Origin: an archaeon
GTDB taxonomy: Archaea; Methanobacteriota; Methanobacteria; Methanobacteriales; Methanobacteriaceae
Length of the DNA stretch: 8,272 bases
Direction of reading: 5' to 3'
Assembly (NCBI GenBank): GCA_024409165.1
Contig: JAKSUE010000052.1
Span: 1 to 8,272 of the forward strand
Translations under genes and position numbers: made by a program
Part shown: one piece after another, positions 5,431 through 8,272 of the stretch
Layout of the letters: every line of letters begins with the position of its first letter
Position numbering within the stretch: the stretch's first letter is position 1
The notes under the pieces: generated by a model
Told to the model about the DNA's origin: nothing
Database searches by the model: none
What the model saw: the letters and a program-made list of their open reading frames with translations, nothing else

Positions 5431-6786
5431 CTAGTTTTCATTTTCTTTATGTTCAATTAATAATCTTCTTGTTTCAGGTAATGCTGTGAATGATGTTGTG
5501 ATGAATGCATTAACATCTTCGTTGACTATGTCTTCAATAGCTTGTTTAATATCCCATCTATCTTTTGCAGGATAAACACTTATTTTATCAGTAGGGATTC
5601 CAGCATATTTTACTCTTGTAGCAACATCTTCAGCTCTTGTACCTACACAATAGAATCTTTTAAGACCTTCGAATTCTGCAACTTGTTCAAAGTCAGCATC
5701 CCAAATCCAAGATACATCAATTCCATCTGGAGCATAAGAATTCATTACATACATAACTACTTTTTCATCTTTATCATAACCAAAAGTAGTGAATACTTCA
5801 CTTAAACCAACAGGATTTTTAGAAAGAACTAATGTAACATCTTTATTTTTATAATTAATAGTTTCCATTCTTCCTTGTTTGTATTCAAAGTTTTGTATTC
5901 TTTCATTAATTGTATTATAATCCATTCCTACTTCTTTAGCAGCTGCAATAACTCCAATAGTATTATAAACATTATACAATCCTTTTAAATAAAGAGTGTA
6001 GGTCTCTTCTTTACCATTATTCTGGAGTGTAAATTCATAATGACCTTTATCTACATTAATAGAAGTAGCATTATAGTCTGGGTCATGATTTTTAGTTCCA
6101 CAATTTGGACAATTAAATTTACCTACATTTCCATAATTAACATAATCATAATCAAAGGTTTGACCACAATTTGGACATAAAATATTCTCAACAACTTTGA
6201 TTTCATGTTTTGAAAATTGATTTTCTTCAAGATTAGTATAAATCTTTTTATTTGGTAAATCATCAAATTGAAGTAAAGATGGCTCATTACTATTAAGAAT
6301 CAAGGTTGTTTCAGGTTTAATTGCATCGTGAACCATCTTAATAGTATTATCAGTTTCACCATATCTATCTAATTGGTCTCTAAAAAAGTTAGTAATAATA
6401 AAGTAATCTGGTGTGATATATTCAAATACAGTAGCAATAGAACCTTCATCTACCTCAAATACACCAAAATCATAATGGTCCTTTGAATCTACAACAAAAG
6501 GAGTCAAAACCCCCTGAATCATATTAGATCCACCTAAATTAGAAATAACACTATCATAAGACCCTTTTAAAACATGATTTAAAAGAGTAGTTGTTGTAGT
6601 CTTACCATTACTCCCAGTAGTAACAATTATCTTATCACATTTTTTACCCATATCTAAAAGTAAATCAGATTTTACAGTCAATGCCACCTTCCCTGGAAGA
6701 GCAGTAGCATTCTTACCACACTTTTTAGCCACATAATAAGCAGATTTACCAATAAATTTTGATAATTTTGTATTAACAGATGTCAT
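5431..6786 (-). CDS. murT: MurT-like Mur ligase family protein
   Basis: A 451-residue Mur-ligase-superfamily protein of the MurT type, which lacks the N-terminal UDP-binding domain of MurC-F. The order is: ATP-binding P-loop TTGSNGKTTTT (56-66); EVDEGS (111-116); NFFRDQLDRYGE (133-144), a MurT hallmark; a four-cysteine zinc ribbon (Cys204, 207, 226, 229, in two CPNCG knuckles); LYNVYN (270-275) and QGRME (304-308); and a C-terminal DUF1727 domain with DGIDVSWIWDADFE (354-367). Bacterial MurT uses ATP to activate a glutamate carboxyl of lipid II, and GatD delivers ammonia; an Asp in the C-terminal domain completes GatD's triad and is probably among those at 354-363. In this archaeon it may act on a pseudomurein precursor, which is inference. 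It is first in a two-gene operon with gatD. The Shine-Dalgarno site is weak (GG four bases before ATG). Confidence 0.9.
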   Translation of the reverse strand: MTSVNTKLSKFIGKSAYYVAKKCGKNATALPGKVALTVKSDLLLDMGKKCDKIIVTTGSNGKTTTTTLLNHVLKGSYDSVISNLGGSNMIQGVLTPFVVDSKDHYDFGVFEVDEGSIATVFEYITPDYFIITNFFRDQLDRYGETDNTIKMVHDAIKPETTLILNSNEPSLLQFDDLPNKKIYTNLEENQFSKHEIKVVENILCPNCGQTFDYDYVNYGNVGKFNCPNCGTKNHDPDYNATSINVDKGHYEFTLQNNGKEETYTLYLKGLYNVYNTIGVIAAAKEVGMDYNTINERIQNFEYKQGRMETINYKNKDVTLVLSKNPVGLSEVFTTFGYDKDEKVVMYVMNSYAPDGIDVSWIWDADFEQVAEFEGLKRFYCVGTRAEDVATRVKYAGIPTDKISVYPAKDRWDIKQAIEDIVNEDVNAFITTSFTALPETRRLLIEHKENEN

Positions 6787-6813
6787 AATTCCAAATCTAT
6801 ATATGTTTTTTTA

Positions 6814-6840
6814 ATTTAAATACTTTTATAATAATATAAA
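6814..6840 (-). promoter_or_regulatory. Probable promoter of the murT-gatD operon
   Basis: On the minus strand TTTATATT (6840-6833) is a box-A match that would start transcription near 6810, about 24 nt before the murT ATG. A second candidate, GTATTTAAAT (6823-6814), would give an almost leaderless mRNA. The first fits better with the faint GGA motif in front of the ATG. Which one is used is not decidable here. Confidence 0.45.
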
Positions 6841-6885
6841 TTAAGTATTTGTTTAATATTTTATCCCCATTAATATATAAATTTT

Positions 6886-6899
6886 AGAAAATTTTATAC
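6886..6899 (+). promoter_or_regulatory. Probable promoter of truA
   Basis: TTTTATAC (6892-6899) preceded by purine-rich AGAAAA (6886-6891) resembles a BRE/TATA pair and predicts a start near 6921 and a leader of about 47 nt. An alternative AATATATAAA lies at 6872-6881. The 181-bp gap between truA and murT holds both divergent promoters and no gene. Confidence 0.45.
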
Positions 6900-6967
6900 T
6901 TACTAAAAAATAAAGTATAATTAAACTTAATTTATCTAATGTTATTCTAATCAAGGCTGGAGTAAAT

Positions 6968-7846
6968 ATGAAAAGAACTGCTTTAAAAATTGCATACATA
7001 GGAACTAATTTCCATGGTTTTCAAAGACAACCCGATGTCAGAACAGTAGAAGAAGAATTAATCTATCATCTCCGTAAATTAGGATACATTGATGACTTAA
7101 AAACTGCCAGATTCAGAATAGCTGGCAGAACAGACAGAGGAGTACACAGTTTAGGTAATGTAATTAGTTTCCAAAGTGAAAAAGAAGTCCAAGTTAATCA
7201 AATAAACAACAGTCTCCCTGATGATATTCAAATAATAGCTAAAGCCCCAGTCAGATTTGGATTCAAACCAAGATACGCACAAATGAGAAAATACCGTTAT
7301 ATCCTATTTGACCAAGGCTTAGATATGGAAGCAATTCAAAAAGCAGCAAACATATTTGTTGGAACCCACAACTTCACAAACTTCACAAAACGTAATCAAA
7401 AAACTACAACAAGAACAATAGATAAAATAGAAATCTTCAAACCCACAATCAATGAAAATATAAAAAACAAAAACAAAAACTACCCACATCTAAACACCAC
7501 CTACGAACCAATCTTCTTCGATATCTACGGAGAAAGCTTCCTATGGAACATGGTCCGTAAAATGATGAGAGTTTTTGTTGACATTGGACAAGGTAAAATG
7601 TCCCTTGAAGAATTAAAAAGACTCCTCAATCCAGAAGAAGGCGAACCAAGAGCTTACATAAAAGTACTAGAACCTGAAAATCTCATTCTAATGGACATAG
7701 AATACGATGGGATCAAATTCCAATACGATGACTATGCTTGTGAAAGATTCAGACGCTACTTAGTCAACACATTAATCAATCATCAAAAAACCTACGCAAT
7801 AAAAGAAGTCATACTAAACTCCTTAGAAGAACTTCATGATGATTAA
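6968..7846 (+). CDS. truA: tRNA pseudouridine(38-40) synthase TruA
   Basis: A 292-residue enzyme that isomerises uridines 38-40 in the tRNA anticodon arm to pseudouridine. The N-terminus (LKIAYIGTNFHGFQRQP, 6-22) is the TruA signature. The catalytic aspartate is Asp56 in AGRTDRGVHS (52-61). RYAQMRKYRYIL (102-113) carries the active-site Tyr/Arg stretch, GTHNFTNFTK (132-141) is the G-x-H-x-F motif, and GESFLWNMVRKMM (188-200) is the conserved C-terminal catalytic-domain motif. It is slightly longer than many bacterial TruA proteins, with an Asn/Lys-rich insert at about 160-175 and a Lys/Arg-containing tail typical of archaeal forms. GGAG at 6959-6962 is five bases before the ATG. The coding strand is A/C-rich, unlike the G/T-rich EamA gene on the same strand. 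Housekeeping gene, divergent from murT. Confidence 0.95.
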   Translation: MKRTALKIAYIGTNFHGFQRQPDVRTVEEELIYHLRKLGYIDDLKTARFRIAGRTDRGVHSLGNVISFQSEKEVQVNQINNSLPDDIQIIAKAPVRFGFKPRYAQMRKYRYILFDQGLDMEAIQKAANIFVGTHNFTNFTKRNQKTTTRTIDKIEIFKPTINENIKNKNKNYPHLNTTYEPIFFDIYGESFLWNMVRKMMRVFVDIGQGKMSLEELKRLLNPEEGEPRAYIKVLEPENLILMDIEYDGIKFQYDDYACERFRRYLVNTLINHQKTYAIKEVILNSLEELHDD

Positions 7847-7895
7847 TTTTTATTTAATTAATTAAAAATTACATAAATTATATTTAATTTTTTTA
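7845..7895 (+). terminator. Terminator after truA
   Basis: AATTTTTA (7845-7852), which overlaps the last bases of the stop codon, pairs with TAAAAATT (7863-7870) around a 10-base loop. An oligo-T tract near 7888-7894 follows. This is an AT-only stem with a T-run, acceptable as an archaeal terminator. Confidence 0.45.
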
Positions 7896-7940
7896 ATTAT
7901 TCTTCCCTATTTTCTTATTAAACCTTATTTTGATTAGTTT

Positions 7941-7962
7941 AATAGTTCACTGGTGAACTATT
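7941..7962. promoter_or_regulatory. Palindrome AATAGTTCAC-TG-GTGAACTATT
   Basis: Two perfect 10-bp inverted arms (7941-7950 and 7953-7962) are separated by TG. Near-gapless dyads of this length are typical of dimeric helix-turn-helix operator sites. It lies just upstream of the TATA-like ATATAAAT at 7970-7977, so it could control a transcript running right. As RNA it would have only a 2-base loop, so a DNA site is more likely than a hairpin. Confidence 0.6.
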
Positions 7963-7972
7963 CTTAGGCATA

Positions 7973-7997
7973 TAAATTATTATTTATCGTCCTAAAT
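7973..7997. repeat. 25-bp direct repeat, copy 1
   Basis: Starts TAAATTATTATTTATCG and ends TCCTAAAT. It matches the copy at 8027-8051 in 22 of 25 positions, 54 bp away, and ends in the CCTAA phrase shared with the units further right. Confidence 0.7.
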
Positions 7998-8026
7998 TTT
8001 TTTATTTTTTCTAGTTTTTGTTGTGG

Positions 8027-8051
8027 TAAATTTTTGTTTATCATCCTAAAT
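8027..8051. repeat. 25-bp direct repeat, copy 2
   Basis: Starts TAAATTTTTGTTTATCA and ends TCCTAAAT. Three differences from copy 1. Fifteen bases after its last CCTAA the first TTAGGACAC arm begins, so the repeats form one cluster. Confidence 0.7.
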
Positions 8052-8061
8052 AAAAAAGTGA

Positions 8062-8113
8062 AAAATTAGGACACCTCCCTAAAATTATCATACTAAAAAT
8101 AGTGTCCTAAAAA
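8062..8113. repeat. 52-bp inverted-repeat unit 1 (TTAGGACAC arms)
   Basis: It opens with AAAATTAGGACAC (8062-8074) and closes with TGTCCTAAAAA (8103-8113). TTAGGACAC and GTGTCCTAA (8102-8110) are perfect 9-bp inverted arms around a 27-base interior. Same length and ends as unit 2, but a different interior. Confidence 0.8.
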
Positions 8114-8153
8114 CATGCTCAAAAGAAGAGCAAATCAACGATATTTTCCATGC

Positions 8154-8205
8154 AAAATTAGGACACTCCTATCATATAACATTGTTATAATTACTGTCCT
8201 AAAAA
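8154..8205. repeat. 52-bp inverted-repeat unit 2 (TTAGGACA arms)
   Basis: It opens with the identical 13 bases AAAATTAGGACAC (8154-8166) and closes with the identical 11 bases TGTCCTAAAAA (8195-8205). Both ends are shifted from unit 1 by exactly 92 bp, while the 28-base interior is largely different. The inverted arms are 8 bp. Confidence 0.8.
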
Positions 8206-8272
8206 ACTTTAAAAAATAAGAGAAATAAATACATAAAATAAGAAAAAGAAGAAAAAATAAGTAGGGTTTAAA

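Larger units (their letters stand above)
7847..8272. other. 426-bp gene-free region with regulatory-looking repeats
   Basis: No credible gene lies here. It holds the truA terminator, a palindrome with 10-bp arms (7941-7962), a weak TATA-like sequence ATATAAAT (7970-7977), two 25-bp direct repeats, two 52-bp inverted-repeat units and a purine-rich A/G tract from about 8205 to the end. The layout could be the long control region of a gene starting beyond the window, an untranslated RNA, or the edge of a mobile element. Confidence 0.6.

Noticed and set aside
5542..5805. 87-codon open frame on the plus strand
   Set aside because: It is antisense to murT, has no ribosome-binding site or recognisable domain, and its composition (rich in Phe, Ile, Ser, Tyr) is that of a shadow frame.
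7836..7920. C/D-box small RNA starting at ATGATGA near the end of truA
   Set aside because: The C-box-like sequence overlaps the truA stop codon and no CTGA D box follows within a normal distance.
8062..8205. CRISPR array
   Set aside because: The repeated segments alternate in orientation (TTAGGAC then GTCCTAA), are short and have unequal gaps; there are no uniform direct repeats with similar spacers.
8115..8219. 34-codon ATG frame within the right-end repeats
   Set aside because: There is no Shine-Dalgarno site, the frame runs across 52-bp repeat unit 2, and the peptide shows no recognisable feature; chance in AT-rich DNA is more likely.

Overview
The window looks like chromosomal DNA of a very AT-rich methanogenic archaeon of the order Methanobacteriales, most like Methanobrevibacter or Methanosphaera. 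This rests on archaeal TATA boxes instead of bacterial -35/-10 promoters, oligo-T terminators, Shine-Dalgarno sites of the GGAGGTGA type, and a MurT/GatD-like pair, which fits an archaeon with a pseudomurein wall. The genus is an inference; there is no rRNA gene to settle it.

Layout. (1) 91-1446: two minus-strand genes, a transglutaminase-fold protein and a TM1586-type nitroreductase. Each has its own TATA box placed so that transcription should begin almost at the start codon, and neither has a Shine-Dalgarno site. (2) 1633-2538: a plus-strand ten-helix EamA/DMT transporter, followed by an oligo-T terminator. (3) 2617-4491: a regulated plus-strand module with a strong BRE/TATA promoter, five evenly spaced operator-like sites (exactly 20 bp apart, the first over the predicted start site), a 16-bp palindrome in the leader, and a two-gene ABC exporter (BcrA/NatA-type ATPase with an ABC-2 permease). 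(4) 4492-4674: a convergent terminator region. (5) 6786-4675: a minus-strand murT-gatD-like operon. (6) 6968-7846: divergent plus-strand truA (tRNA pseudouridine synthase). (7) 7847-8272: 426 bases without a credible gene, holding a terminator, a 10-bp-arm palindrome and a family of TTAGGAC/GTCCTAA repeats that includes two 52-bp units exactly 92 bp apart.

The two most notable points are the 20-bp-phased operator array upstream of the ABC exporter, which looks like a cooperatively bound, ligand-responsive repressor site whose regulator is not in the window, and the GatD-like amidotransferase, where the nucleophile position is Ser94 (TCT) and not Cys (TGT), although its MurT partner keeps the zinc ribbon and the Asp-rich motif. 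The repeat cluster at the right end may be an unrecognised element or regulatory region. G/C strand skew also changes sign near 5.5 kb, inside a co-directional operon. I see no tRNA, rRNA, complete insertion sequence or CRISPR array.
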